Part shown: piece by piece, positions 36,880 through 45,851 of the stretch
Numbering within the stretch: position 1 is the stretch's first letter
How the letters are laid out: each line of letters opens with the position of its first letter
NCBI RefSeq assembly: GCF_900607225.1
Contig: NZ_LR027842.1
Location: 1,052,651 to 1,116,650, forward strand
Length of the DNA: 64,000 nt
From: [Pseudopropionibacterium] massiliense
GTDB taxonomy: Bacteria > Actinomycetota > Actinomycetes > Propionibacteriales > Propionibacteriaceae
Direction: 5' to 3'
Program-made: the position numbers and the translations under genes
Notes under the pieces: model-generated
What the model was told of the DNA's origin: nothing
What the model saw: the letters and a program-made list of their open reading frames with translations, nothing else
Database searches by the model: none

Positions 36880-37086
36880 CCCGGCCGACAGGTGCATCTT
36901 TCGAAACCCTCGACACCCAGGCCACCTAGGGGAGCCCCGGGCATCACATCAGGGCCACAACAACATCACACAACCCCTCAGAGGGATCCTTCCCCCTTCA
37001 ACGGACAGGGGGCGAGGAATCGTCACACCAACCTCTGGGGCGCTTCGAGCACCAGCATGAACCCCATGGGCGGGCCAGACCCTTCC
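36880..37086. other. Gene-free stretch
   Basis: No gene or recognisable element is seen between VapC and the MocR remnant. Confidence 0.3.
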
Positions 37087-37296
37087 TAACCGGGTAGAGC
37101 CCTGGCATCCACGGAGCGGGTGCTCCGCGAGATGGCCCCGGCGTGGACCTGGCGGCGGATCGCCGGCGGTTCCGGCCTGTGGGTGGACACCGGGACGGAC
37201 GCCGTCGCCTTCGTCGAGCAGGCCAAGCGGGCCGGGGTCAAGCTCGCCGCCGGACCGAGTTTCTCGCCCCACGACGGTCACCGCACGATGCTGTGA
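37087..37296 (+). pseudogene. MocR/GntR aminotransferase-like regulator, C-terminal remnant
   Basis: The frame reads RVLREMAPAWTWRRIAGGSGLWVDTGTDAVAFVEQAKRAGVKLAAGPSFSPHDGH before a stop at 37296. SGLWVDT and GVKLAAGPSFS match the C-terminal end of MocR regulators, whose aminotransferase domain ends in G-G-L-H-x-W ... G-V ... P-G-x-F. The N-terminal GntR domain and PLP site are gone. A compatible operator remains at 37355. Confidence 0.55.
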
Positions 37297-37354
37297 CCAC
37301 GGGCTGTTGCCCGGGCGAAGGTGACCGCTCGAGCCAAGAACTTCGGAGACGGAA

Positions 37355-37381
37355 CTGTAACATTGTTACAGCTTGTTACAG
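37355..37381. promoter_or_regulatory. CTGTAAC/GTTACAG operator cluster
   Basis: CTGTAAC-ATT-GTTACAG is a perfect palindrome and GTTACAG is repeated three bases further on, 10 bases apart. TGTAAC-type direct and inverted repeats are known MocR/PdxR binding sites, and a MocR fragment lies 60 bases upstream, so this may be an orphaned operator. Alternatively it is part of an unrelated promoter. Confidence 0.45.
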
Positions 37382-37486
37382 TGTTGCAGCTTCCCCAGCA
37401 CGTGCCGAGGTTGTCGCCACTCCATGCAGCGGTGAGGTGTTCTGCCGGCGAGGCAGGCCCGGGCGTTTCTGAGTCTGACTGGGCGA

Positions 37487-37714
37487 TCAGGGCTGGTCTG
37501 CGAGGCTGAACAGGTCGCCGACCTCGCAGTCCAGCGCCTCGCACAGCGCCGTCAGGGTGCTGAACCGAACGGCCCTCGCGCGGTTGTTCTTCAAGATCGA
37601 CAGATTGACCACGGTGATACCGACCTGTTCGCTGAGGGCCGCGAGCGTCACGCCCCGGGCCGCGAGCAGATCGTCCAGGTGGCAGGTAATCCGATGGGGT
37701 TCTTCGACAGGCAT
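37487..37714 (-). CDS. XRE-type helix-turn-helix regulator (YozG-like)
   Basis: A 75-residue Cro/C1-type protein: LDDLLAARGVTLAALSEQVGITVVNLSILKNNRARAVRFSTLTALCEALDCEVGDLF. It is the second gene of a DUF2975 operon (TGATG overlap), a frequent pairing in actinobacteria and firmicutes. It probably binds the CGATA-rich operator at 38349-38399. Confidence 0.88.
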   Translation of the reverse strand: MPVEEPHRITCHLDDLLAARGVTLAALSEQVGITVVNLSILKNNRARAVRFSTLTALCEALDCEVGDLFSLADQP

Positions 37715-38334
37715 CAGATCGTCGTCTCCGCATCCTCGGCGAGCTGTTCCCCCTGCCGCCAGGCGTAGGCGACGATCAGCACCACCAGCGCCACCCCGAG
37801 GGGGACGAAATCGCCAGCGTTGATCGTCAGCATGGCGAACCCCATCCCTCTGGTGGGCAAGCCGGTGTAGATGAGCATGTTCGCTACGACCTCGCCGACG
37901 AGGAAGGCGGCGGTGAGGAGGATCAGGGCCATCCCCAACTGCACCAGCAGCCGGTGCGCCCCCGCGGAGAAGGCACGGCCGCGCTGCACCAAGAGCGTGA
38001 ACCGCCAGATCGTGACGCACAGCCAGAGCGTGACCGCCGCGACCAGCACGCCCGGAAGCATCGCGCCGAGACGTTGCGTCCACGTCGGATCGGTGAACTC
38101 CCACGAGAGCGTCTCAAGGCTTGGACGCACGATCAACCCATTCGCGGTTTCGAGGGGAGGGACCACCTCGCCCGAGCCGACCTGCGGGGGGCCGCCCCCA
38201 TTGAGCCAGACCAGGGGGTCGCCCTTGACCCATGCCCAGGCGTGCCGGAAGGAGCTCACCAAGGGTGCCGCCACGAACAACGCCAGCATGATCCGCAGCG
38301 TGAGGTAGTCGCCTCGGCTGATTGTGAGTTTCAT
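37714..38334 (-). CDS. DUF2975 membrane protein
   Basis: A 206-residue DUF2975 protein with four predicted membrane helices (LTLRIMLALFVAAPLVSSF, LPGVLVAAVTLWLCVTIWRF, MALILLTAAFLVGEVVANMLI and LGVALVVLIVAYAW). It is coupled to the small HTH regulator, a pair whose function is unknown but which usually senses or shapes the envelope. A strong AAGGAGG precedes the ATG. Confidence 0.85.
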   Translation of the reverse strand: MKLTISRGDYLTLRIMLALFVAAPLVSSFRHAWAWVKGDPLVWLNGGGPPQVGSGEVVPPLETANGLIVRPSLETLSWEFTDPTWTQRLGAMLPGVLVAAVTLWLCVTIWRFTLLVQRGRAFSAGAHRLLVQLGMALILLTAAFLVGEVVANMLIYTGLPTRGMGFAMLTINAGDFVPLGVALVVLIVAYAWRQGEQLAEDAETTI

Positions 38335-38348
38335 CGGGACCTCCTTAC

Positions 38349-38399
38349 ATATCGTAATTCGATACTAAACGATAAACGATACTATCGTCAAACGATATG
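38349..38399 (-). promoter_or_regulatory. CGATA repeat operator and promoter of the DUF2975 operon
   Basis: An AT-rich 51-bp patch holds six TATCGT/ACGATA units in both orientations, including the palindrome ATCG-TAATT-CGAT and two AACGATA units in tandem, spaced about 7-10 bases. It ends 15 bases before the ATG. Repeated half-sites of this type suit cooperative binding by the HTH encoded in the operon. Confidence 0.65.
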
Positions 38400-38442
38400 C
38401 TTGGGGTGCTGTGGGGACGCTGCCGAGCGTCGAGCCGGTGGC

Positions 38443-38605
38443 ACCAAGGGTCGCGAGCTGGCCGAAGACATCGTCGTCTCGTTCCCCATCTGCCCGAGCC
38501 CCGAAATCGCCCGCCCGGGCCGGACCCTGAAACAGTGGAAGAACGCGTTCCCGGGCTACTTCACCACCGGCGGCTCACGACATCCGACGCCGGAACCTCG
38601 TGGGA
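38443..38605 (+). pseudogene. ISL3-family transposase C-terminal remnant
   Basis: KGRELAEDIVVSFPICPSPE and IARPGRTLKQWKNAFPGYFTTGG match the C-terminal part of ISL3 transposases (CPIPEIARLGRTLKQW...AYFDTGGANNGGTEA). It breaks off before the catalytic Glu segment. Confidence 0.75.
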
Positions 38606-38772
38606 CCGAACCACGGCCACCCGGCCGAGACGAATCCCTCGGCGGAGGCATCGCCGTCCGGGCACGGGTGGGTGACCTCGTCCAGCCCTGCCGGGGGCTG
38701 AACTCGGTGCTACCGGTGACCACCTGCGCATTGAAGTAGGCACCGCGGCTGGCCGAGCTGCGGCGGGGGGCG
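38606..38772. other. Short gap after ISL3 remnant
   Basis: No gene is seen; it lies beyond the 3' end of the chelatase operon. Confidence 0.3.
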
Positions 38773-39771
38773 TCAGCCCCTGCCGTGGGGTGTCCCGATG
38801 CCCTCCAGCGGGCGGCGGCGCATCCGGTGCGGCAGCACCAGGCGGGCGGCCTGTTGCAGGTCCGCGGTCTCGATGCCGGTCCGGCCGTGCCACGCGGCGA
38901 GCGCCCGGGCGGCCCGCACCATGGTGATGTCGGCCCGGTGACCGTCGACCCCCGCGTCCACGCAGATCCGGGCCACCTCCAGCAGCACCTCACGGCCCAC
39001 CGTCACCTCCGGCAGCAGGTCCATCGCGGACGCGATCTGCCGGGCCAGCCGCTCGCCCTCGGCGCGCCACCCCGCGCAGAACCCCACCGGGTCGGCCTCG
39101 AAGGCCAGCCTGCGCTCGATGATCTCCACCCGGGCCGGCGGGTCGGACTCCCCCACGACGGTGACGCACAACCCGAACCGGTCCAGCAACTGGGGGCGCA
39201 GCTCGCCCTCCTCCGGGTTCATCGTGCCGACCAGCGAGAACCGGGCCGGGTGGGTCAGGCTGATGCCCTCCCGCTCCACGGTGTTGACCCCCATCGCCGC
39301 GGAATCCAGCAGCAGATCCACCACGTGGTCGTCCAGGAGGTTCACCTCGTCCACGTACAGGATGCCCCGGTGGGCGTCGGCCAGCAGCCCCGGCTCGAAC
39401 CGTTTGCGGCCCGCGGTCAGGGCGGTCTCCAGGTCCAGCGTCCCCGCCACCCGGTCCTCGGTCGCCCCGATCGGCAGCTCCACCACCGGCACCCGGGTCC
39501 GGCGCTCCACGGGATCGTCCTGGGCGGGCAGCCCCAGCTCCTCCCAGTACTCCCGGTACTCCGCCGGCGACAGATGGTAGGGGGTGGCGCCCACCTCGAC
39601 CCGCTCCGGCAGCAGCTCGGCCAGGCCGCGCACCGCGGTGGACTTCGCGGTGCCCTTGTCGCCGCGGATCAGCACCCCCGACACCGCGGGGTTGATGACC
39701 GTAAGCACCAGCGCGAGTTTCATCTCGTCCTGCCCCACGATCGCGGCAAAGGGATAACTAAACCGGCTCAT
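38773..39771 (-). CDS. Magnesium/cobalt chelatase ATPase, ChlI-type
   Basis: A 332-residue AAA+ ATPase of the BchI/ChlI family. Walker A is GDKGTAKST (37-45), Walker B is ILYVDEVNLLDDH (about 143-155) and sensor/arginine motifs follow (GTMNPEEGELRPQLLDRFG). It powers insertion of a divalent metal into a tetrapyrrole by a CobN/BchH-type large subunit. It is the last gene of the operon and overlaps the ChlI-ChlD fusion gene (ATGA). Confidence 0.92.
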   Translation of the reverse strand: MSRFSYPFAAIVGQDEMKLALVLTVINPAVSGVLIRGDKGTAKSTAVRGLAELLPERVEVGATPYHLSPAEYREYWEELGLPAQDDPVERRTRVPVVELPIGATEDRVAGTLDLETALTAGRKRFEPGLLADAHRGILYVDEVNLLDDHVVDLLLDSAAMGVNTVEREGISLTHPARFSLVGTMNPEEGELRPQLLDRFGLCVTVVGESDPPARVEIIERRLAFEADPVGFCAGWRAEGERLARQIASAMDLLPEVTVGREVLLEVARICVDAGVDGHRADITMVRAARALAAWHGRTGIETADLQQAARLVLPHRMRRRPLEGIGTPHGRG

Positions 39772-41620
39772 CGCCCCTCCTTCTTCACAGTGGCCAAACG
39801 CATGTCGCGCACCACCGACACCAGGTCGTCGGCGCGCAGCTGCTCAATCTCGAACCGGGACGCCCCCAGCGCGGCCGCCAGGGTGGCACCGTGCCCCCGC
39901 GCCGCCGGTGAGGCCGGTTCGGTGTCGACGACCACCCACGTCACCCGGCCGTCGCCGCCGAGCCGCCCGGCGATCTCGGTCACCTCGGCGGCCGCGCCGC
40001 GGGACACCCGCCCGGCCAGGTCGACGTTGCCGCGTCCATCGGTCACCACGATCACCAGCGGACGCAGCGCCGGGTCCTTCAGCAGCGCCCGCCGCACCAC
40101 CCGCGACGCCTCGACCAGGCCCGCGGCCAGCGGGGTACGTCCACCCACCGGTAGCTCCCGCAGCCGCCGCTCGGCCAACTCGACCGAGGAGGTGGGTTCC
40201 ACCAGCACCTGGGCCTCGGCGCCGCGGAAGCTGACCAGCGACACCTGGTCGCGTTTGACGTAGGCGTCCAGCAGCAGGCTGAGCACCGCACCCTTGCTGG
40301 CCACCATCCGGTTGCGGGCGCCCATGGAGCCGGAGGCGTCCACGCACAGCACCACCAGGGAGCCGGTCTGCCTCACCCGGACCTTGCGGAACCAGTCGCT
40401 GGGTTCGATCAGCACCGCCAGTTCGCTGCGGGGGTCGCCTTGCTCGGCGGCCCGGAGGCGGCGCTCGCGCTGGTGCACGGCCCCGGCCCGCAGCGTGGCG
40501 TCCAGGGCCAGGTCCACGGCCTCCCGCGTCGGGCGGGCACGGACGTAGCGGCCCCGGCCGCCGGCGCTGACCGTTGTGGTGCGCCGGCCCGAGCCGAGGC
40601 GTCCGTCCGGCTCCGCGGCAGGGTGCAGCGGACGCACCCGGAACGGCTCACCGGTCGCGGCGACATCCTCGGGTGGGGTGCCGCCGGACGCCGGGGCGTC
40701 GGCGTCCGTCTCGGCTGGCGGCGAGGACGAGGCGGGGGGGGTCGGCCGCGCCCGAGGTGGGTGAGGGCGGTTCGGCGGCCTGGCGGCGACGGTGGGCCAG
40801 CACCAACTCGGACCGCCTCCACGTCCTCCTCGCTCACCCGCTGGCTGCCCCGCCAGGCCGCGTGGGCCCGGGCGGCGCGGCTCATCACCAGCTCGGCCCG
40901 GTGCCCGGCGACATGGGCGGCCAGCACCCGCGCCGCGACGAGTTCCTGGATGTCCCGGCCCAGCCACACCGCGGGGGCCGCCTCCCGGGCCCGGCGGAGC
41001 CGCTCCGCCAGGGCAGCCTCCTGGTCCGCCCAGGCCCCCGCGAAGGCCTCTGGGTCGGCGTCGAAGGCGAGCCTGCGGGCCATGATCTCGACCCGCTCGT
41101 CCAGGTCGGGTGAGCCGTCCACCTGGACGCACAGGCCGAAGCGGTCCAGCAGCTGGGGACGCAGCGCCCCCTCCTCGGGGTTCATCGTGCCGACCAGCGC
41201 GAACCGGGCCTGCTGGGTGCGGGAGAACCCCTCCCGCTCGGTGAGGACGACCCCGCTGGCCGCGGCGTCCAGCACCAGGTCGGTCAGGTGGTCGGCGAGC
41301 AGGTTGACCTCGTCGACGTAGAGGACCCCGCCGTGGGTCTCGGCCAGCAATCCCGGCAGGAACCGGGGGGCGCCTCCGGTCAGCGTCGCCTCCAGGTCCA
41401 GGCCCCCAACCAGGCGGTCCTCGGTGGCGCCCAGGGCCAGCGTCCGCAACCTTCCGGATGGCAGCAGCGCGGCGAGGGAACGCACCATGGTGGATTTGGC
41501 GGTGCCCTTGGCGCCCTGGATCAGCACCCCGCCGATCCCGGGGTCGATGGCGACCAGTTGCAGGGCGAGCCGCATCCGCGGCTGCCCCACAATGGCCGAG
41601 AAGGGGAAGAGCCTCGTCAC
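39768..41620 (-). CDS. ChlI-ChlD fusion chelatase subunit (two frame changes)
   Basis: Starting at GTG 41620, an N-terminal ChlI-type AAA+ domain (GAKGTAKST, VLYVDEVNLLADH, GTMNPEEGALRPQLLDRFG) is joined through a Pro-rich linker to a ChlD-type von Willebrand A domain (LCVDASGSMGARN, the MIDAS motif, and VIVVTDGRGNVDLAG). The frame shifts near 40803 (VEAVR/VLAHRRR) and again in an eight-C run at about 40737; each is explained by one extra base, so sequencing error in homopolymers is likely. Repaired, the protein has about 615 residues. It is the adaptor subunit that links the ATPase to the CobN-type subunit. Confidence 0.85.
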
Positions 41621-41621
41621 T

Positions 41622-42155
41622 TTACGGGGTGGCGGCTTCCTCGATGGTCTTGCCGTAGCGCTTCTGGAACCAGGCCTCCAGCTCACCGCGTTCCTGGCCG
41701 CGGTCCTTCTGCGCCTTGTCGAACATGCCCCGCTCCTTGAGGGTCTTGATCGCGTCGTTGCCCTGCCCATCGACGACCGTGACGAGTTCGCCGGTGCCCA
41801 GGTTCAGGGTGTAGTCGAACTCCTTCTGCATGGCCGAGACCAGCCGGTGGCACAGCATCGTCTGCTTGGCGTAGTCGAACACGTAGTAGTCGCTGAAGTC
41901 CTTCCCGCTGCTGGGGTCGACCAGCTGGAACCGCGCGGTCTTGGCGGCGGGCTCGATGGTGACCTTCACACCCGACCCGTTGAACAGGTTGGCCTGCTGG
42001 TCGGTGTCGATCAGCTTGTCTCCCTCCTTCGCGAGGGACGCACCCGACGCACTGACCGTGCTCTGCGGAGCCTGGCTGGGCGTCCCGGACGCACACCCGG
42101 ACACACCCAGCCCCACCGCCAAGCAGATCCCGGCGATCACGACGAATCTCTTCAT
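41622..42155 (-). CDS. Lipoprotein in the chelatase operon, hypothetical
   Basis: A 177-residue lipoprotein: MKRFVVIAGICLAVGLGVSGCAS is a lipobox signal peptide (Cys21). The mature part has no recognised domain; it includes GKDFSDYYVFDYAKQTMLC and a long C-terminal charged helix. Placed between cobN-like and chlI-chlD, it may carry or sense the metal complex on the outer face of the membrane. Homologues could not be recalled. Confidence 0.75.
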   Translation of the reverse strand: MKRFVVIAGICLAVGLGVSGCASGTPSQAPQSTVSASGASLAKEGDKLIDTDQQANLFNGSGVKVTIEPAAKTARFQLVDPSSGKDFSDYYVFDYAKQTMLCHRLVSAMQKEFDYTLNLGTGELVTVVDGQGNDAIKTLKERGMFDKAQKDRGQERGELEAWFQKRYGKTIEEAATP

Positions 42156-42176
42156 GGTCTGTCTATCCTTCCTGTC

Positions 42177-45100
42177 CTAGGTGCCGGTCTCCCCGGCCCC
42201 CTCCAGTCCGGCATCGGTGTCGAACTGGACGTTCTCCAGCGTGTCGATCCGCTCCTCGCAGGCCTGCCACAGGTCGCGCCGGTTCGCCTCCAGCAGACGC
42301 CCGGCGATGGCCGCCGTGGCGTGCGGGTTGGCTTCGCGGAGGCGCCTCAGCATCTCCGGGTCGCCGAGGAACCGGTCGCAAACCGCGTCGAACATCCAGT
42401 CGGCCATCTCGCCGGTGGTAGCGGCCAGGCCCAGCAGGTTGGTGGTGCGATCGGCGATCTCCCCCACCCCCTGGTGGCCGTGGGCCAGCATCGCCTCGAC
42501 CCAGGCCGGGTTGAGCAGCTGGGCGTACAGCCCGGCCCGGGCCGCGTCGGCGGCCGTCGCCGTGTGCACCCGCCGCCCGGTGGTGTCGGTCACCAGCGTC
42601 GGAACCGCCTCACCGCGGGCCGCGGCGACCCCGGCGCTCATCCCACCCAGGAACTCGAAGTAGTGGTCGAGGTCGGTGATGTGGTGTTCGTTGGACGAGC
42701 GGCACTGGGCGACGAGCTGCACGTCCGCCAGGTGCCCGCGGTACAGGCCGGGCACCTTCTCGCCGTGCCGGTGCCGGGAGTAGAGGTGCTGGGCGCCCTG
42801 GGTGAAGTGTTCGGCCAGGTCCGTCGTCGAGGACCAGTTTCCGGTGTCGATCACGTCGGTCAGCCCGGTGGCATATAGCTCCGGCGGTGGCCCGAAAACC
42901 CGGACGTGGCTGAGTTCGCGGGTCTCGGACTCGGTCATCCCGCCGTCCAGCAGGTGCTGGCGGAGCCGCCTCGTCCTGGCCGCGATCGGGTTGATCTCGT
43001 CCGGTTCGTCGAGCGCGGCGACCGCGGCGAACATGTCGTCCAGCTCCTCGACGAGGGTGCCGAACAGGTCCCGGAAGAACCCAGAGATCGTGACCACCAC
43101 ATCCACCCGCGGCCCGGGCAGCTCCTCGCGGGGGATGACCTCCCAGCCGGGCAGGCCGGGACGCCGAGACGGGGCCCGGCGCACCCCGATCAGCGACATC
43201 ACCTGGGCGTAGGTCTCGCCGTGGGTCCGGGTCGTCTCCAGCCCCCACAGCACCAGCCCGACGCAGGATGGCCAGGCGCCGCCGTGGCCGTCCCGGTAGA
43301 CCTCGACGACCTGGGCCGCCATCTCGGCCCCTCGGCGGGCGGCCAGCGCGCTGGGCACCTGCCGGGGGTCGAACTGGTAGAGGGAGGCCCCGCTGGGCAG
43401 GACCTCGGGGTTGCGGATGGCGTCTCCCCCGAGCCGGGCCTCCACGTGGCGTCCGGACAAGGCGCGATGGAGGAACTCCCATTCCTGGTTGGCGGCGAAC
43501 CGGAGCGCCAGCTCGCGGGCCCGGACGATCACGGCCCGGGAGGTCTCGTCCCCGGCCAGGTCCGCGGCCGGGGCCTGGCTGGTCAGCGCCATCTCCACCA
43601 GCCGTTTGGCGGCCTCGTCGTAGCGGGCGATCTCGGTCTCATTGAGGCGGTGGATGCGTTCGGCGTCCAGCCCGTCGGCGGCGGCCATCAGCTCGTACCC
43701 GGGGGCCAGGTCGCCCACCCCGTTTCCAATCACCCCGGCGACCATGTAGGCCACCTCGCCGGCGTCCCAGTGGCTGCCGAAGACGTGCAGCCCCAGGGGG
43801 ATCAGCTGGGCGCGCAGCCGCTCCAGCTCACCCTCCAGCTGGTCGGGGTCGGTGGGCAGGTGAGCCCGTTCCGCGCGCTGCCTGAGGTCGGCCAGCTGAT
43901 CCTCGCTGCTTTGCGGGGTCATGGCGTGGCTGCGCCGGTAGGCGGCCAGGGCCTCGGCCAGCTCCTCCAGCTCGTCGTGCAGCCCGCCGGAGGTCATGAC
44001 GGGCGGCTGGTAGCTGACCAGCGTCGCGTGGGAGCGACGCCTGGCCAGCAGCGCCTCGGCCGGGTTGCCCGCGTAGTACAAGTAGACGTGTGGGATGTCG
44101 CCGACCATGAGGTCGGGGAAATCGTGCACGCTGACCGCGTTCTCCTTCGACTTCAGGAACTCCAGCGTGCCGTGGGTGCCGACGTGTACGATCACGTCGG
44201 CCCGCCACACGTGCTGCAGCCAGGTGTAGTAGGCCAGGTACTGGGGGTGCGGCGGGACGGTGTTGTCGTGGGCCAGGGCGTCGTCCACCTCAGGGGCGCG
44301 CCCCGGCTGGACGCCCACCAGCACGTTGCCGTACTCGACGTGGGGGATCAGGTAGTCCCCGTCAGAATCGACCATGGGACGCGGCCCGTCCGCTGGCCAG
44401 GCCCGGGTGACCTCGTCCCACGCCTGGTGGTCGCCGAGGTCGGCCTGGGCCTGCCGGTGCGGGTAGGTGAGCGGCTGCACCTCAGTGAGGTAGGCGGGGG
44501 AGTTGACCTGGCCCGCCATGAGGTCGGCGCGCAGCCGGGCGGCGGTCACCGGCTGGGTGCGGTAGCCCGTCCGGTGGAGTTCAGCCAGGATCGCGGCGAT
44601 GGATTCGGCGACGTCGAGCTGTGAGGCCGCCAGCAGGTTGCCCTCCCCGGCCGGGTAGTCGTATCCGATGAGGCAGACCCGCTTGTCGGCGTTCGCCAGG
44701 CCCCGCAGCCGCAGCAGCCCCCGGACCCGCCCCACCAGCCGGTTGAGCTGCTCGTCGACGACCTGCAGTTCGGCGGTGTCGACCCGGTGGCGGGCGTCGT
44801 GCCGGGGTGGGGTCATGGCAGCGATGGGGATCTGGTTGATCGCCCCGTCGAACTCGGGCAGCATCACCGAGACCAGCACCTCGGATGGCCCCAGCCCGTT
44901 GGAGTGGTGCAGCCACTCCTCGGCGGTGGTGCGGGTCAGCAGGATCGGTGACAGGTAGGGCACGCCCAGCCGGTTGAGGGCGGCGACGCCGTGGTCGGCG
45001 TCACCGCCAGTGGGGCCGGCACCGAACCGGAAACTCATCAGGGTCACCACGAGGTCAGGTTCGAGGCCGGGGGTGGCGCACAGTTCCAGGATCCGGTCGA

Positions 45101-45851
45101 CCGCGCTCGCGGCGTCGGTCTCGATCGCGACCGGCAGCACCCAGGCGTCGCCCGAGAGCGCCTCGGCGAGCCTGGCCGCGACGGGTTCGGGGTCGGTGGG
45201 GTAGCTGACCCCGTTGTACAGCAGTGCCACGACGGGGCGTCCCTCCGGCCCCGGGTGGGCGGCGAGGTAGTCCTCGGCGCTGGCGTAGCGGGCCCGGGTG
45301 GCCGGGTCGGCCAGGTGAACACCGGGGGTTTGGGGGCTCGGCTCGGGGACGTCGAGGCCGGGCTGGTCACCGTAGTCGCGCAGCAGGGTGCCGAGCACGA
45401 ACAGGGCGTCGCCGCCGCGCATCGTCCGGTAGGCGCGGGCGAGCCGGGAGAAGATCATCGCGTCCCGCCGGGCCTGGGAGTCGTCCACGCCGCGGGGCGG
45501 GGCGGGGGGTGCGCCCAGCATCATCGGCGGCATCGTCCCGGGAGCGAGCCGGAACTGGCCAAGCCGGGTCTGGCCGGCGAATTGCATGCCGAAGGGCAGC
45601 AGGTGGCCCGGGTATCCGTCCAGGATCGGCGCCAGGGCGTCCTGCCAGGCCGGGTCGGAGCGCATCAGGTCCACGATGACCGCGTCGGCGGACGAGACCG
45701 CCCCGGCGAGAGCGCCGGCGTCGCCGAGGGGCTGGCCGGAGTCGAACAGCGTCAGGCTGCCCCAGCCGGGGACCGCGCGGTCGAGGTGGGCGGCGGTGTC
45801 GATGAAACAACGCAGAGCACCCGGGTAGTGGGTGATCGCGACGATCCTCAT
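42177..45851 (-). CDS. cobN: CobN/BchH-type chelatase large subunit
   Basis: A 1224-residue protein with the CobN/magnesium-chelatase H-subunit domain. The core is VHVGTHGTLEFLKSKENAVSV followed by IPHVYLYYAGNPAEALLARRRSHATL near residues 550-610, and EYGNVLVGVQPGR; the C-terminal third has the conserved DVVVTISGFFRDLFGTLVEELD and DITDLDHYFEFLGGMS. It binds the tetrapyrrole and metal. The ATG 45851 overlaps the ABC ATPase stop (ATGA); the longer upstream frame is a shadow. Its N-terminus does not look like classical CobN, and no other cobalamin-synthesis gene is nearby, so the substrate may not be the B12 ring. Confidence 0.85.
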   Translation of the reverse strand: MRIVAITHYPGALRCFIDTAAHLDRAVPGWGSLTLFDSGQPLGDAGALAGAVSSADAVIVDLMRSDPAWQDALAPILDGYPGHLLPFGMQFAGQTRLGQFRLAPGTMPPMMLGAPPAPPRGVDDSQARRDAMIFSRLARAYRTMRGGDALFVLGTLLRDYGDQPGLDVPEPSPQTPGVHLADPATRARYASAEDYLAAHPGPEGRPVVALLYNGVSYPTDPEPVAARLAEALSGDAWVLPVAIETDAASAVDRILELCATPGLEPDLVVTLMSFRFGAGPTGGDADHGVAALNRLGVPYLSPILLTRTTAEEWLHHSNGLGPSEVLVSVMLPEFDGAINQIPIAAMTPPRHDARHRVDTAELQVVDEQLNRLVGRVRGLLRLRGLANADKRVCLIGYDYPAGEGNLLAASQLDVAESIAAILAELHRTGYRTQPVTAARLRADLMAGQVNSPAYLTEVQPLTYPHRQAQADLGDHQAWDEVTRAWPADGPRPMVDSDGDYLIPHVEYGNVLVGVQPGRAPEVDDALAHDNTVPPHPQYLAYYTWLQHVWRADVIVHVGTHGTLEFLKSKENAVSVHDFPDLMVGDIPHVYLYYAGNPAEALLARRRSHATLVSYQPPVMTSGGLHDELEELAEALAAYRRSHAMTPQSSEDQLADLRQRAERAHLPTDPDQLEGELERLRAQLIPLGLHVFGSHWDAGEVAYMVAGVIGNGVGDLAPGYELMAAADGLDAERIHRLNETEIARYDEAAKRLVEMALTSQAPAADLAGDETSRAVIVRARELALRFAANQEWEFLHRALSGRHVEARLGGDAIRNPEVLPSGASLYQFDPRQVPSALAARRGAEMAAQVVEVYRDGHGGAWPSCVGLVLWGLETTRTHGETYAQVMSLIGVRRAPSRRPGLPGWEVIPREELPGPRVDVVVTISGFFRDLFGTLVEELDDMFAAVAALDEPDEINPIAARTRRLRQHLLDGGMTESETRELSHVRVFGPPPELYATGLTDVIDTGNWSSTTDLAEHFTQGAQHLYSRHRHGEKVPGLYRGHLADVQLVAQCRSSNEHHITDLDHYFEFLGGMSAGVAAARGEAVPTLVTDTTGRRVHTATAADAARAGLYAQLLNPAWVEAMLAHGHQGVGEIADRTTNLLGLAATTGEMADWMFDAVCDRFLGDPEMLRRLREANPHATAAIAGRLLEANRRDLWQACEERIDTLENVQFDTDAGLEGAGETGT

